From the NCBI GenBank assembly GCA_030248215.1, contig JASANG010000400.1, forward strand, positions 124,001 to 188,000: DNA of 64,000 bases, in the 5' to 3' direction. This document shows, one piece after another, positions 12,001 through 22,823 of the stretch (its first letter is position 1; each line of letters starts with the position of its first letter). Source of the stretch: Enoplolaimus lenunculus. Its lineage: Eukaryota > Nematoda > Enoplea > Enoplida > Thoracostomopsidae. Position numbers and translations under genes: made by a program. Below the pieces are notes generated by a model that saw nothing but the letters and a program-made list of their open reading frames with translations, was not told where the DNA came from and made no database searches.

Positions 12001-15000
12001 GCTACGGAATTCTATTTTTGAAAGAAATTGGAGATTTAAAGGGTACTTTCTGATTTTATACCATTATATTTAGTTTTACCACTCACCCATGTTTGCATTA
12101 TTTTTTTCGCTTCCCTCGTTTAAGCCACCGTCGTGTTCCGTAGAGTTGGTCGAGTCTAAAAAACGAAACTGCAATTGAAATTTAGTACGAGATTACCAAA
12201 CAGTTGTTTACGTAACTGTCGTTTTTTGTCAATTTTATACACTTTAAGCAGTGGTTTTGTTCTTAAAAAAGAAACTACGGAATTCCATTTTTGAAATAAA
12301 TTGGAGATTTAAAGGGTACTTTCTGATTTTATACCACTTTATTTAGTTGTACCACTCACCCATGTTTGCCTTGTTATCTTTTTCGCTTCCCTCGTTTAAG
12401 CCACCGTCGTGTTCCGTAGAGTTGGCCGAGTCTAAAAAACGAAACTGCAATTGAAATTAGTACGAGCTTACCAAACAGTTGTTTACGTAACTGTCGTTTT
12501 TTGTCAATTTTATACACTTTAAGCAGTGGTTTTGTTCTTAAAAAAGAAGCTACGGAATTCTATTTTTGAAAGAAATTGGAGATTTAAAGGGTACTTTCTG
12601 ATTTTATACCATTATATTTAGTTTTACCACTCACCCATGTTTGCATTGTTATTTTTTTCGCTTCCCTCGTTTAAGCCACCGTCGTGTTCCGTAGAGTTGG
12701 TCGAGTCTAAAAAACGAAACTGCAATTGAAATTTAGTACGAGCTTACCAAACAGTTGTTTACGTAACTGTCGTTTTTTGTCAATTTTATGCACTTTAAGC
12801 AGTGGTTTTGTTCTTAAAAAAGAAGCTACGGAATTCTATTTTTGAAAGAAATTGGAGATTTAAAGGGTACTTTCTGATTTTATACCACTTTATTTAGTTG
12901 TACCACTCACCCATGTTTGCCTTGTTATCTTTTTCGCTTCCCTCGTTTAAGCCACCGTCGTGTTCCGTAGAGTTGGCCGAGTCTAAAAAACGAAACTGCA
13001 ATTGAAATTAGTACGAGCTTACCAAACAGTTGTTTATGTAACTGTCGTTTTTTGTCAATTTTATACACTTTAAGCAGTGGTTTTGTTTTTAAAAAAGAAG
13101 CTACGGAATTCTATTTTTGAAAGAAATTGGAGATTTAAAGGGTACTTTCTGATTTTATACCATTATATTTAGTTTTACCACTCACCCATGTTTGCATTGT
13201 TATTTTTTTCGCTTCCCTCGTTTAAGCCACCGTCGTGTTCCGTAGAGTTGGTCGAGTCTAAAAAACGAAACTGCAATTGAAATTTACGAGCTTACCAAAC
13301 AGTTGTTTATGTAACTGTCGTTTTTGTCAATTTCACACTTTAAGCAGTGGTCTTGTTCTTAAAAAAAAGCTACGGAATTCTATTTTTGAAAGAAATTGGA
13401 GATTTAAAGGGTACTTTCCAAGATGACAACAACCAGTCGTCCTTATTCGAAAAAATAAACCCACAATGGTTATTAAATTTAATTTTACTAAAAAATAGAA
13501 ACCCGGATAAACAGGTATAAATGGAGTAGTTACCAAACGTCAGCACAAGCGATGTGTTGAAGTCGCGCTCTGCCTATACGTATAAATAGTCCCAATTGGC
13601 TGGCAATTTAGTGACTATCTGTACTTCGGCGAGACCTTAGTATGCCGCGCCTCTGTCATCATTCATCAAGCTTGTAAATGCTGCACTGTGTAAATAAGCC
13701 GCTGAGGCTTCAATGTCATCGTTGCAGTCGAGTGATGATGGTGGTAAAGTTTAACTACCCCAAAAATTCATGTTCTAATTCTACCCAATACCAATGTATC
13801 AACGTGCATGCAATTCTGTTAAATCTAAATGTTTCCTCACGTACAAAAAATAAAAAACCGAATCTGAGACAATTCACCACCCAACAGCTCGTAGCCCGGC
13901 AACTCTAAACCCAACTTTCTTCGGCTCCGGAAATTTGTCGCCTTAGTGCACCAGCTAACATAAGTCTAAGCCAACGACAAAGCATTGGGTAGGTCACTTA
14001 TGTTACCTACTGGTGGGTGGCGGCATGTCGGCGTCGACGAGATGTCCTGTTACGAGTTGTCTGTGATTACGAGTTTTCGGACGACAAATTTTTGCGCACC
14101 GAAAACGCCGTAAAGCAACAATTTTTTACAATCTGATTTTCTATACCCTGTAGTTTGGACGATTCAGTGAATTGTGTGTTATATCCTGATAATGCACAAG
14201 ACGAAGTTTTTTCGCTATGTGTGACATCAGCTGCACCCTTTTCGCTAGGTGTGACATCAGCTGCACCCTTTTCGCTATGTGTGACATCAGCTGCACCCTT
14301 TTCGCTATATGTGACATCAGCTGCACCCTGAAATGCGTAAGTTATTAATTACATGACTGACTGCACAAAACGGTACTAGTCTTGCTTAACAGTGCCGCGA
14401 CTGGGTATCCGAACTCTTCTGTGAATTAGAGGCGTCTTACAAAACGTTAATCCGGTGGCACTAAGTAGGGAAATAGATAACCGAAATTACAAAATAGCGA
14501 AACCACGAAGGTTAAAAATACTGAAATTAGAGTCGGAACTGGAAACTAGAAATGCCTGATACCGAAACATTCATTATAAAGCTATATTAGCGCTTTTAAT
14601 GGGAAGTAGGTTAATTATTGCAAGCGATAGCAAGTAAAATTTTTATGTAAGTTTTGTGTTTTGTAGATCTTTCCTTTCAACAGAAGCTAAATTTGCCTTA
14701 AATGTATTTTTAGTGAATTTTAAAAAACCTTAGTTATTTAAATGACAACAAGCATTCTAGTTTTATTCCGAAAATTTCGAAAATTTGTTTAGAACTCCTA
14801 ATTTAACTTATCTGAAATTAAAACAAAAGCGAGTGGTATAAAGTATTAATAACAATCAGCTCAGCACTTGAAATCGGGGTTTTTTACGGTTTATTGTCGA
14901 AAAATAACATTTAATTGATGACATAAATTGAAAATATTGGCCATATACGCTCAAACAATTCTAGAAAGTAACTTAGAATAATACGCCAATTTTACGTACA

Positions 15001-18000
15001 TTTTCAAATGAGAAAAATTCTCAATACCAAAACACCGAAAAATTTCAGTGAAAAAAGCCGGGGTTATTACGGGGATGGGATGGCGAAAATACCGGATTTC
15101 ACGACCAGAACCGGAATTCTGGTTGCACCCTAAATGCCTGTGATAGTGCAATAGTAGCGTAAAATTCAAACCGATTCTATTGTGTTTGCGGTATAAAATG
15201 TCAAAATTCTGCAAAAACCCAAGCAAGTTTCTGGAACCCGTACGGTACCTTTTCGTTGAGTTTTGACCTTTTGCTTTTTTGTTGTAATGTTCGTGACCAT
15301 CCGGGGAGGCGTTTCATAGCATTTCTTTGGTTGACTTTTATGTTTGGCAAATCAGTTCGGCTCTGAACAGGACTGTCACTAGTTGTTTGACACTTTGAAA
15401 TAACACGAATTTGGTCTCCGCAAACCGCTATGCTATCACATATCATTTCCTGAAGAATGTAAAACTGCAGAAACCAAAAATAAAACTGGTTTATATGATT
15501 TTTTTTAAAACATACTAGGCATTGAACTATTACGTTTATGAAAATACCGAGGTTCTTGTGGATGTATATATACCAACATAATAGCTCCATTACGTAACAT
15601 ACTTCTGCATTCTGGTTAGCTTTCTGCTTTCGTTTTCTTTTTTCTTTCGTTTTGGCACTTATGTTTTCTTTGTTACTAAGCTCTTGATTTTGCTGCGGAG
15701 GCTTTTGTCGCTTTCTCTGAAGAAATATATACGTAAATATTGCAAATTATTTTTTAACATGAAAAATTACAAAAATAGCCTATGACGGTGTATTAAATAA
15801 TCAACCTACAAAACCGGGTTAAAACTAACCAGGTACCGGGTATCGGCTTAAATGCCAACGTAACCTCAGTTTGATATTTTTAGGTTAAACCTCAAGACAA
15901 CTTACTGGTGCTTTTGCATGGTCTAAAATGCATTTAGTGGCAATTCGTAACTCGTTTCTAAGATCAATAGCCGTTTGTGAATCAGTTTCGCCATCCACAA
16001 GTTTTCCCAGGTCAGCAGTCATACAGAACTCAATATGATTATTGACTGCTTGACTAAGCTTGACCACTTTTTCTTGTTTTTTGATTCTGAAATATCATCG
16101 CTCTACAGTGTAAATAATACTTTGAAAAATTTGAAATGGTTTTGTAAATAATATAAACAACTTGGTGCACGAAAATGACAAAATTTGTCTATATACGAAC
16201 ATGGGATCCATATTGTTGGTTGCGAGTTCCTAGATCATGATGTTTTAAATTTTACATTTTCCGTAGTTTTTGTATCTCTCAAATCACGTATGGTCGTATG
16301 GTGATTCATATGTGAGAGTGCGGTAGCAAAACAAAATCGTAGGACTGAAACTATATATTGATTGGAATTGAAGATATTTTCAAGCTGGTCAGCCAGCTTT
16401 CAGAATGCGAAAGGCAGGTCAATGCAAGAAGTTTCTGATGATCATGCATGTTAAGTTCTGTTAAACAATTTTATATCTAGTTTCTTTTTGTGCGTTGCAA
16501 TGTGTCTAAAATGCTGCTTTGCCTGAAACATATCTATTCCTGAAATTTTTATATAGTGATATGTATAAGTAACGTACTGTCTACACCGGCAAGTGATGAT
16601 GTTGTCTATGGCATTTCTCATAGATACAGCCAAAAAGAATGCAAGTCTCGTAGGATTTCCCATCAGGAGATCAAGTTTTTCACGGTTCCGTCTTTGGCTA
16701 CCCTCGTCAGCTTCAGATTTGCATAATAGATTAATCATGGCGTACCGCGCACGTTTGTCTGGGAATAGGTTAAGAAAACGATTCGATAGTTGATGCGATT
16801 CGCCCAGCATGTACGCTTGTGCTGTGTAAACTCCTGTTTTTTCGTTGTATGGCCCAAAGTCTAGTGATGCGATATATTCATCGAGCATGTGTTCGTCATG
16901 AAAGTCACCTGACCAAAAGCGACTGTGGCCGACATCAATCTACAGAAATAAAAATTAGTGGAAACTACAATGATTTGCCGACCGAAAACTTGTTCGTCGA
17001 CAACTCATAACCCAACATCGCGTCGACCTTGCGACTTATGCCGAAATCGGGCAACAAATTATTTGGTGGTTGACATGCTTGGGCGTTATTGCAGAAGTTA
17101 GGACAACCTGCGGCCCATGTAAAGTTTAGCGGCACAACGGTTTTCTGTGGTTCTGCAATATAATAAGCTGAAGCTTTAGATGAATTTTTGCCTAGGTTTA
17201 GGTATAATCTCAATCTTACGCCTAGGCTTGAGTTTAGGCTTAAGCTTAATCTTAGGCATACATATGACCAGTCGTAGTGGGACTACATTTATTGAGCGAA
17301 GCTCGAACACACGTAAGCAATTAAGGTAATATGCAAATTAGTTGTTAGCTAACTATTCATTTGTCGGTTTTGGAGGTTTGTAAGCAATTTCATCAGATTC
17401 CTCGCACCCAAAAACCCTTCAGCCACCCTAATAATTTTTGGAATAATTTAAAAAGTCCTAATTTTGTCTTGTCAATTAAGCTAATATGCAAATTAGCTAT
17501 TAGCTAACTGCTCAATTATCGGTTTTGGAGGTTTGTAAACAATTGATACAGATTCTTCTTCGCACCCAAAAACCTTCAGTAAACCCTAATAATTATTGAA
17601 ATAATTTAAAAAGTCCTAGTTTTGTCTTGTCAATTAAGCTAATATGCAAATTAGCTATTAGCTAACTATTCAATTATCGGTTTTGGATGTTTGTAAACTA
17701 TTATTCATATCTATTCAAATTTCTCGCACCTAAAGCTCTTTAGTGCTGAAATAATTTTGCTTTCAACCTTAATAATTAGTGAAATATTGCAAAAAGTCCT
17801 AATTTAGGCTTATAAACTATGCTAATATGCAAATTATCTATTAGCTAACTGCTCAATTATCGACTTTGGAGATTTGTAAACAGTCTACGCGGATTCCTCG
17901 CACCCAATAACCCTTTAATGCTAAAATTAGATTGCTTCTAACTGTCATAATTAGTGAAATATTGTGGAAAGTCCTAATGTAGGCTTAATTTATTATGCAA

Positions 18001-19881
18001 ATTATCTTGCAGCTAATAAACGGCTTAAAATTTTAAAACCCCAATGCGAGGTTAACACCCCAGGATAATTGGCTTTCAAACAAAAAAAGTTTATCAAAAT
18101 CGGTTCAGCCGTTCCTGAGATTCTTTTCGGACGGACGGACATCCACCTTTCGACCCCAAAGTACAAAACATAAAACGCTTCGCTAAACTCCGAGCTTCGC
18201 TAGGAGTTTCGCTTCGCTCAATTATCAACTGCTACGACAAGTTCTATACATTTGCCTAGACTACAGATTAATATACATTCCAGGTCGACACACTCCGGCC
18301 AAATAATTTAGTAAAATAGAATGTTCCCGGATGTTCTGGCATCCGGAATTTTTGTGCCGTTCGAAGACTTGGCCGCGAACAGTTTTACGTGTCCAATTTA
18401 AAAATGTTTAAATCTGGAAGGCAGTTCGACATTTTACACCTGAACAATTGTTGTTCAGATTCCGGCGAAGTGTCATTGGTTGTGCAGGTTTGAGAATAAG
18501 AGAATATAGAATACGGATGAAATGAAGTTTTAAAAACAGTTTTTAACCCGGATAAATAGTTACAAAGCGTACAGTTTTTTATATCATATGTATGTGCCGC
18601 AAATCTTACTTTACTCAGTGAGTAGATATATGGGTGTGTTCAAAATTTTAACGATTAGCCTTAGTAAGCCAAAAATAGGAACGCATCATCTGTTGCCATT
18701 GGTTGTGTAGATTTGATAAATAAGAAAATCCAGCATGCGGACGAAATAAAATGTTAAAGAACAATTTTTAACCCGGATAAACAGTTACAAAGCGTATAGT
18801 TTTCGATATCTAATGTATGTGCAAGAAATACCTACAAACATAACGAAAAGGATCAAGTGTTTTCTGAAGGTGGGCAGGACTAATTTTTCGCCTAGTTAGA
18901 AAACCCGATAAATTTTAATAGCCTACCTTATAAAAACCCATTTTTTAATTTATTTAGCAGTAGTCGTCTATCGCTCATTTATAATAAAAAATGGACTGTC
19001 TTTGCCTCAAATCTGAAATTTAGCAACTGTCATTTAAAATATTGTTTTGACAGCCATCGAAAAACATTCATTTTTCGAAGCGGTTTCGAAAAAATGCATA
19101 TGTCGTTTGAAAAATTTTGGATGGTTGCAATTAAGCAAGCGGCGATTGCCGGTGTGAAATACCATACAGCGGTAAAAATTAAAGTAAACCACGCATAAAC
19201 TGACCAACTCCTGCAATTGCGGAAGGTAGGACTAGCGCAGAGGTAGAGCAAATCAAATGTAAAAATATGCTGAATACCGAACGTCACCAGTTAGTGACTT
19301 GAAAGGTACAAGACCTATCAGCAGTCGAATTGATTACAGGGCCCTGGTCTCAACATTGTTTAGTTTTAAATTAAATTTAAGGCCAATTTTAGTTGTACGG
19401 CAATAACATTATGTACAGCATATTTCAATCCTAAGTCTAAGCTTAAGCGTTGTAAAAAGTATAATCCTAAGCACAAGACTAATCCAGAAATGCAATCAAA
19501 AAATCTATGAATATTGTTTTACAGTCCGCCGGAAACCGCCACGGCCTTGAACATGGGCGAAATTTTTAGTTTATAATCATTTTTTAGTGTATAAAGTATA
19601 ACTTGTAACACTACATTGTACACTTACATATCTGTTTGTATCCAACTTTTCGCGATATTCACGGTTTTTCACGATGGTGTGAATGCGCTTAGCTGGTTTG
19701 CTTACTGATTGACAAGAAGTAGACAGCGATGGTGCTAGTGTAGTAGTTTGTTTGATTTTTTGTTCAGTACTGACGTCTGTGCTTGTTTGTTGTAGTTTAT
19801 AGAGCGCTGCGTTTGAATTAACGGCTAAAACCGCCTGATCTTTTTGTACCGCGGTAACGACTCCAAGGCGACTGATTTCCT
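5472..19881 (-). CDS. Gene A: large repeat-containing protein with a C-terminal KMT5A-type SET domain
   Basis: Twenty exons join in one frame for 1,025 residues plus stop: 19881-19628, 16939-16578, 16086-15906, 15716-15603, 15449-15249, 14327-14147, seven mini-exons (13257-13186, 12982-12911, 12706-12635, 12431-12360, 12155-12087, 11883-11812, 11608-11537), then 9329-9195, 9006-8833, 8656-8558, 7862-7785, 7515-7411, 6384-6286 and 6067-5472. Every junction has GT..AG ends and matching phase. The N-terminal third is unrecognised (for example QLSNRFLNLFPDKRARYAMI), followed by a Lys-rich stretch (AKTKEKRKRKQK) that could be a nuclear signal. Next come 10-residue repeats, the 24-residue acidic repeats, Ser/Thr/Gln/Asn-rich linkers, and the SET domain. 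By homology the SET part should monomethylate histone H4 Lys20 or another Lys in the nucleus; that is inferred. The first exon is not certain (see 22824-23171). Confidence 0.6.
6969..7160. mobile_element. TTAGGC-interior MITE, intronic in gene A
   Basis: Inverted ends read CATGTATAGAACAGGGCCGG and, on the right, CTGGCCCTGTTCTATATACATG. The interior holds GCGTTAGACTAAATTTTTTG and repeated GGCTTAGG. This is one of the two or three clearest copies of the family. Confidence 0.7.
8031..8312 (-). other. Intronic open reading, not supported as an exon
   Basis: It lies in the intron between gene A exons 8656-8558 and 7862-7785. It has no splice-bounded exon and no resemblance to the flanking exons. 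The plus strand here is equally uninformative. Confidence 0.3.
9742..10039. mobile_element. 298-bp MITE with long terminal inverted repeats
   Basis: The left end CAAGAGTGTGCAACTGGGTA and right end TACCCAGTTGCATACTCTTG are inverted copies. A second inverted pair lies inside (GCACGCGTTGCGTTTTTG / CAAAAATGCAACGCGTGC), with C- and G-runs flanking the centre. It lies in the 2.2-kb intron between gene A exons 11608-11537 and 9329-9195. Copies: 47055-47312 and 2585-2790, with a fragment near 29090-29145. The target duplication is not clear. Confidence 0.75.
10395..10546. repeat. Dispersed repeat, direct copy of 50648-50815
   Basis: Shared blocks include CCGGTTGAAACAAAAACCGC, CACCCTGGAATTTGGGGA and CCTGC.TGCTCCG. 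G/C runs at both ends suggest a CGTAGCCAG-like element. It is intronic in gene A. Confidence 0.6.
11417..13418 (-). repeat. Tandem array of about 7.3 units of 275 bp, each carrying one mini-exon of gene A
   Basis: The unit start (CACTTTAAGCAGTGGTTTTG) recurs at 11417, 11692, 11967, 12240, 12515, 12791, 13066 and 13336, so the period is 270-276 bp. Each full unit holds one exon on the minus strand: acceptor TTTTTTAG, 72 bp, donor GTGAGT. The exons are 11537-11608, 11812-11883, 12087-12155 (69 bp), 12360-12431, 12635-12706, 12911-12982 and 13186-13257. Each encodes 24 residues (23 in the short one) with the core NSTEHDGGLN.GSEK. and is in phase 1 at both ends. Two subtypes alternate: one reads DSANS..DNKANM, the other DSTNS..KNNNANM. 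The eighth unit is cut off before its exon. All seven pairs of splice sites are intact and the one deletion is exactly one codon, which fits selection on the protein. Confidence 0.85.
13875..14090. repeat. CGACAACTCG-type foldback repeat
   Basis: Words such as GTCGGCGTCGACGAGATGTC and TACGAGTTGTC match the repeats at 3960 and 23400. It is intronic in gene A, between exon 14327-14147 and the mini-exon array. Confidence 0.45.
14147..14327 (-). repeat. Gene A exon with four 10-residue (30-bp) tandem repeats
   Basis: The exon begins after GCATTTCAG and ends CTACAGG|GTATAG (phase 1). In the gene A frame it reads GAADVTYSEK, GAADVTHSEK, GAADVTPSEK and GAADVTHSEK, then a unique tail (TSSCALSGYNTQFTES). 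The preceding exon (15449-15249) ends in LNEK, so the K|GAADVT junction of the repeat is recreated across the intron. That supports both the join and the reading frame. Confidence 0.7.
15055..15135. mobile_element. Fragment of the ACCGGAATTCCGG hAT-type MITE
   Basis: It matches the right end of the element at 25244-25614 (ACCGGATTT..ACCGGAATTCTGGTTGC, then ACCCT). Only the right half is present. Intronic in gene A. Confidence 0.55.
17112..17269. mobile_element. TTAGGC-interior MITE, intronic in gene A
   Basis: It starts GGCCCATGTAAAG, has the inner block GCTGAAGCTTTAGATGAATT, then GGTTTAGG/GGCTTAGG runs, and ends CATACATATGACC. Confidence 0.5.
17292..18221. mobile_element. 930-bp element with TTGAGCGAAGC inverted ends and octamer-bearing tandem repeats
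   Basis: The ends TTGAGCGAAGC and GCTTCGCTCAA are exact inverted copies, flanked on both sides by TTA (3-bp target duplication). The interior is four to five diverged tandem units of 155-183 bp. Each holds TAATATGCAAATTA or a close form, with ATGCAAAT at 17331, 17486, 17644, 17827 and 17995. Near the right end lies AAAATCGGTTCAGCCGTTCC followed by GGACGGACGGACA, a block I know from repeats in many invertebrate genomes. It is intronic in gene A and has no coding capacity. Confidence 0.7.
18460..18830. repeat. Direct duplication of about 130 bp
   Basis: Two copies, at about 18467-18610 and 18690-18835, share CATTGGTTGTG, TTTTTAACCCGGATAAA and AGTTACAAAGCGTA. Intronic in gene A. Confidence 0.5.
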
Positions 19882-20111
19882 CTAAAATGATACAACAAGC
19901 ACGAATGAGTGCCGTTCACGCAACGATTTTTTCGGAATACTGATACAAAAACCTCATTCCCGTTCTTTAGGTATAAAAAACGCAAAAACGAATTACTGCT
20001 GCGACTTTTGCAGAAGAACAAAATTGCATTTGCGCAGTTTAAATAAAAACGAGCACATTTTATTGCCTATGTTTATGTATGTTATGTACGTGTTTCGCGC
20101 TATCCAAGTGT

Positions 20112-20238
20112 GACCCATGTAAAAAGCTCAGGGCGGAACGTTTTTCTGTGAAACTGCAATAAAGTAACCTTAAGCTTTAGACTAATTTCTTTGCTTGGCG
20201 CTTATAATAGTGTACCGCCCATGTTCTTTACATTGGCC
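20112..20238. mobile_element. TTAGGC-family MITE, shortened
   Basis: It starts GACCCATGTAAAAAGC and GGGCGGAACGTTTTTCTG, carries CTTAAGCTTTAGACTAATTT, and ends GTTCTTTACATTGGCC. Confidence 0.55.
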
Positions 20239-20381
20239 CCAAATCTAAACCGACTAAAACCTTTGATGTTTGTTACTTGTCTGTCTAATGTTAACAATTC
20301 ATTAAGCGCGATGCACATACAAGTACCACGACCATAGATGCTTGTTTGTTCAAACGGCGACAATGGAATTTTGCTGCTTAG

Positions 20382-20489
20382 CGTTTATAAAATTAGGCCC
20401 ATTAAACATACATGGTCAAAGTTTAGTACGACACATTTAAAACAACAGTATCTCAACGCTAGGCAACATTTGTTACTACTTATCTCCAG
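20382..20489 (+). CDS. Orphan internal exon candidate
   Basis: The acceptor TTTTGCTGCTTAG and the donor CTCCAG|GTATGG bound an open 108-bp segment in phase 2 at both ends. It contains KIRPIKHTWSKFSTTHLK and LNARQHLLLLIS. No partner exon was found on this strand. It lies between exon 23171-22824 and exon 19881-19628 of the opposite strand, so it would belong to a nested gene or be chance. A competing minus-strand reading (donor CAT|GTATGT) also exists here. Confidence 0.2.
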
Positions 20490-21104
20490 GTATGGAACTA
20501 TCACAACCACGTATATAAACGCAAAACAATATAATATTATAGAAGCTTGAGGTGAGCTAATTTTTTCACCTTTATTGCTAGAAACAGCATAACCAGATGA
20601 TACGACGCACGACATTTTAAATGCTAAATGTAAAGCTTGTAAATTATATTTAAGATTAAGTCATAACGATGGAATTATTATCTGAATGTTACGCTTGGCA
20701 ATCAAATTTTAATGGAATTCAAGAATGCGCAGAAAATACCAAGGACAATATATGTAATTTGTAGTGACTCGTCGCCCAACAATAGCTGTCTAAATCTAAG
20801 CAAGTCCGATAAATTTCCAAGTTTATGAAATGTCGCGCTACTAGCAACGGCGCTTTTTGGGTGGTGAAAAAGTAAACAAGCGTTGAATATTAAATATAAT
20901 GAGAAATTTAAAACTCAAAACCTCGATGTTTTCACTGTCCAAAATTTACGGTAGAAAAACCTAGACAATATGCGTAAACTGCATTTTGTGCCTTTAAGTG
21001 TGTAGTGCTAGTACACAAAACATCGATTAAAATTAAAATACGAAGGTCAGTTGCAGGCAGTACGGAACTTCAAGAAAGTCTTATGAATTAATTAAACTGG
21101 ACGA

Positions 21105-21863
21105 TAGTGTTGTGCACCGGCCAGGAACCGGCCGAACAACCACAGGCTAGGCTGGCCGGCCAAACGTATTAGCCGGCCGGCCGGTTGACCGATCGACGGC
21201 CAAACAGCCGGCCAGTAATTGTTTATCACAGAAACACCTAAAAACATTGAGACATTATAAATTTAATATTTTTAATCATATTTAGATTTCGAATCTATAG
21301 CTTTTAGCGGTAATCCTTAAAGCCTTATGTTATGATTATGGTCAATGTTAAGATTGAATCACTTGTTGAAACTACTTAGGTTGAAGTTGTAATTTATACA
21401 GCTCGTGTGGTGAGTAGTGATAGGCATCGGATCAAAACACGGTTTCGTGATTTTGGGTTTCCGAAATCATATTTTTGTTTCTTTTAAACTCTTGTTTTAA
21501 CTCGTTGCTATAAAGGAAGTACCCTGACCCACAAGAGTGATTGCTATGAGCGTAAAATAACCAATTTTAAAATCATTACATATTATGCATTGGATATGCG
21601 GTATAGAAGATGCCACTAATAAATACTTGCGCTGGCAACCTGAAATTTAGTTGATTCGGTGTTTCTTCAATTGAATTTTATACCACTGCAACATAGAATC
21701 TAAAAATTAATGATTTTTTCATCTAGTACAGTATAAAATAGACGCGCTGAGTTCAGTTGTCTGATAATTTTAAATACTGTACATTGGCCGGCCGGACGAT
21801 CAAACTTTAAGTTGGCCGCCGACCTGCGGGCCAGTAGAAAAAGTGATATTGCGTACAACGCTA
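21105..21863. mobile_element. hAT-type MITE, 759 bp, with 8-bp target duplication
   Basis: The left end TAGTGTTGTGCACCGGCC and the right end TTGCGTACAACGCTA are imperfect inverted copies. They are flanked by CTGGACGA (21097-21104) and CTGGATGA (21864-21871), which agree at 7 of 8 positions. CCGGCCGG-rich blocks lie inside both ends. The 8-bp duplication fits hAT. There is no transposase gene. Confidence 0.65.
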
Positions 21864-22823
21864 CTGGATGAATCGTTGCAGTTTCAGCATGGCAAGAACA
21901 TTTTATACACTTCTTTTCTTGGGATTTCGCACACTCTAACCACAGACTTGGGCTAAAGCTTAACTACTGGACAAGCTTATTAAACATAATCCTTAACTTT
22001 GCCTAATTCCTTACATAAGCTTAAGACTGGGCCTCAGCCGTAAGGGCTAAGGTGTGAGCCTAATGTAAGTCTTAATCTTAAAATGGGGTGGGGGAAGTGT
22101 ACTAGACAAGAAAGTACACCTCGAAACAACCAGTAGCAAATACAGAAAATTTTGACAAAGGCGGGCTGGAAAAATATTAACAGGCGGGAAGTTTTAAACT
22201 TCTGAATAAAAAATGCAATAGCGCCAGAATTCCAATACGCAAAAAATTAAAAAACACAAAGTTTTAAAAATCAGTAGCGCGCTAGTAAAAAGTTGCTCAG
22301 TCAGTTGCGTAGGCCTTGCAGTGTAAACATAAATTTAATCCTTATTCCCGGATTTGTTTTAAAGGGGGCCATTTCATACCTAAAAATATGTGATATTTTG
22401 GTGTAGTGGTGTGATTTTATTTTTCAACGATTGGTCCTTTGTAGAGCTGGAGGCTTTCCAACCGGGGTTCGGGGGCGCTAAGCTGGGCCCTGGCTAGTAA
22501 ATAATTTGTTTTTTTTTCTGACAAGTTGCACATGAAATAATTCACAGGAAAATTGGTCCTCAAGCCAGACCGACCAGCAACAGTTAATCAGTCGCGGTCA
22601 CGTTATCGTTGGACTGGTAGCGCACCACGAAATACGGGTTTTTATTAGAACTCACAATAGAGAGGAGTGCTTTACATCAAGAAGACACATCTCACTTCAG
22701 AACTTCACCTTAAAAAAAATCTGCCTTTTGCTGTATGTCGTGCCTCAGGTAGGTAGCTATGAAACATACAGGAGCGGCCCCTGTAGAAATTGAAATCACG
22801 AGACACAAACCTTAATGCTGTAC

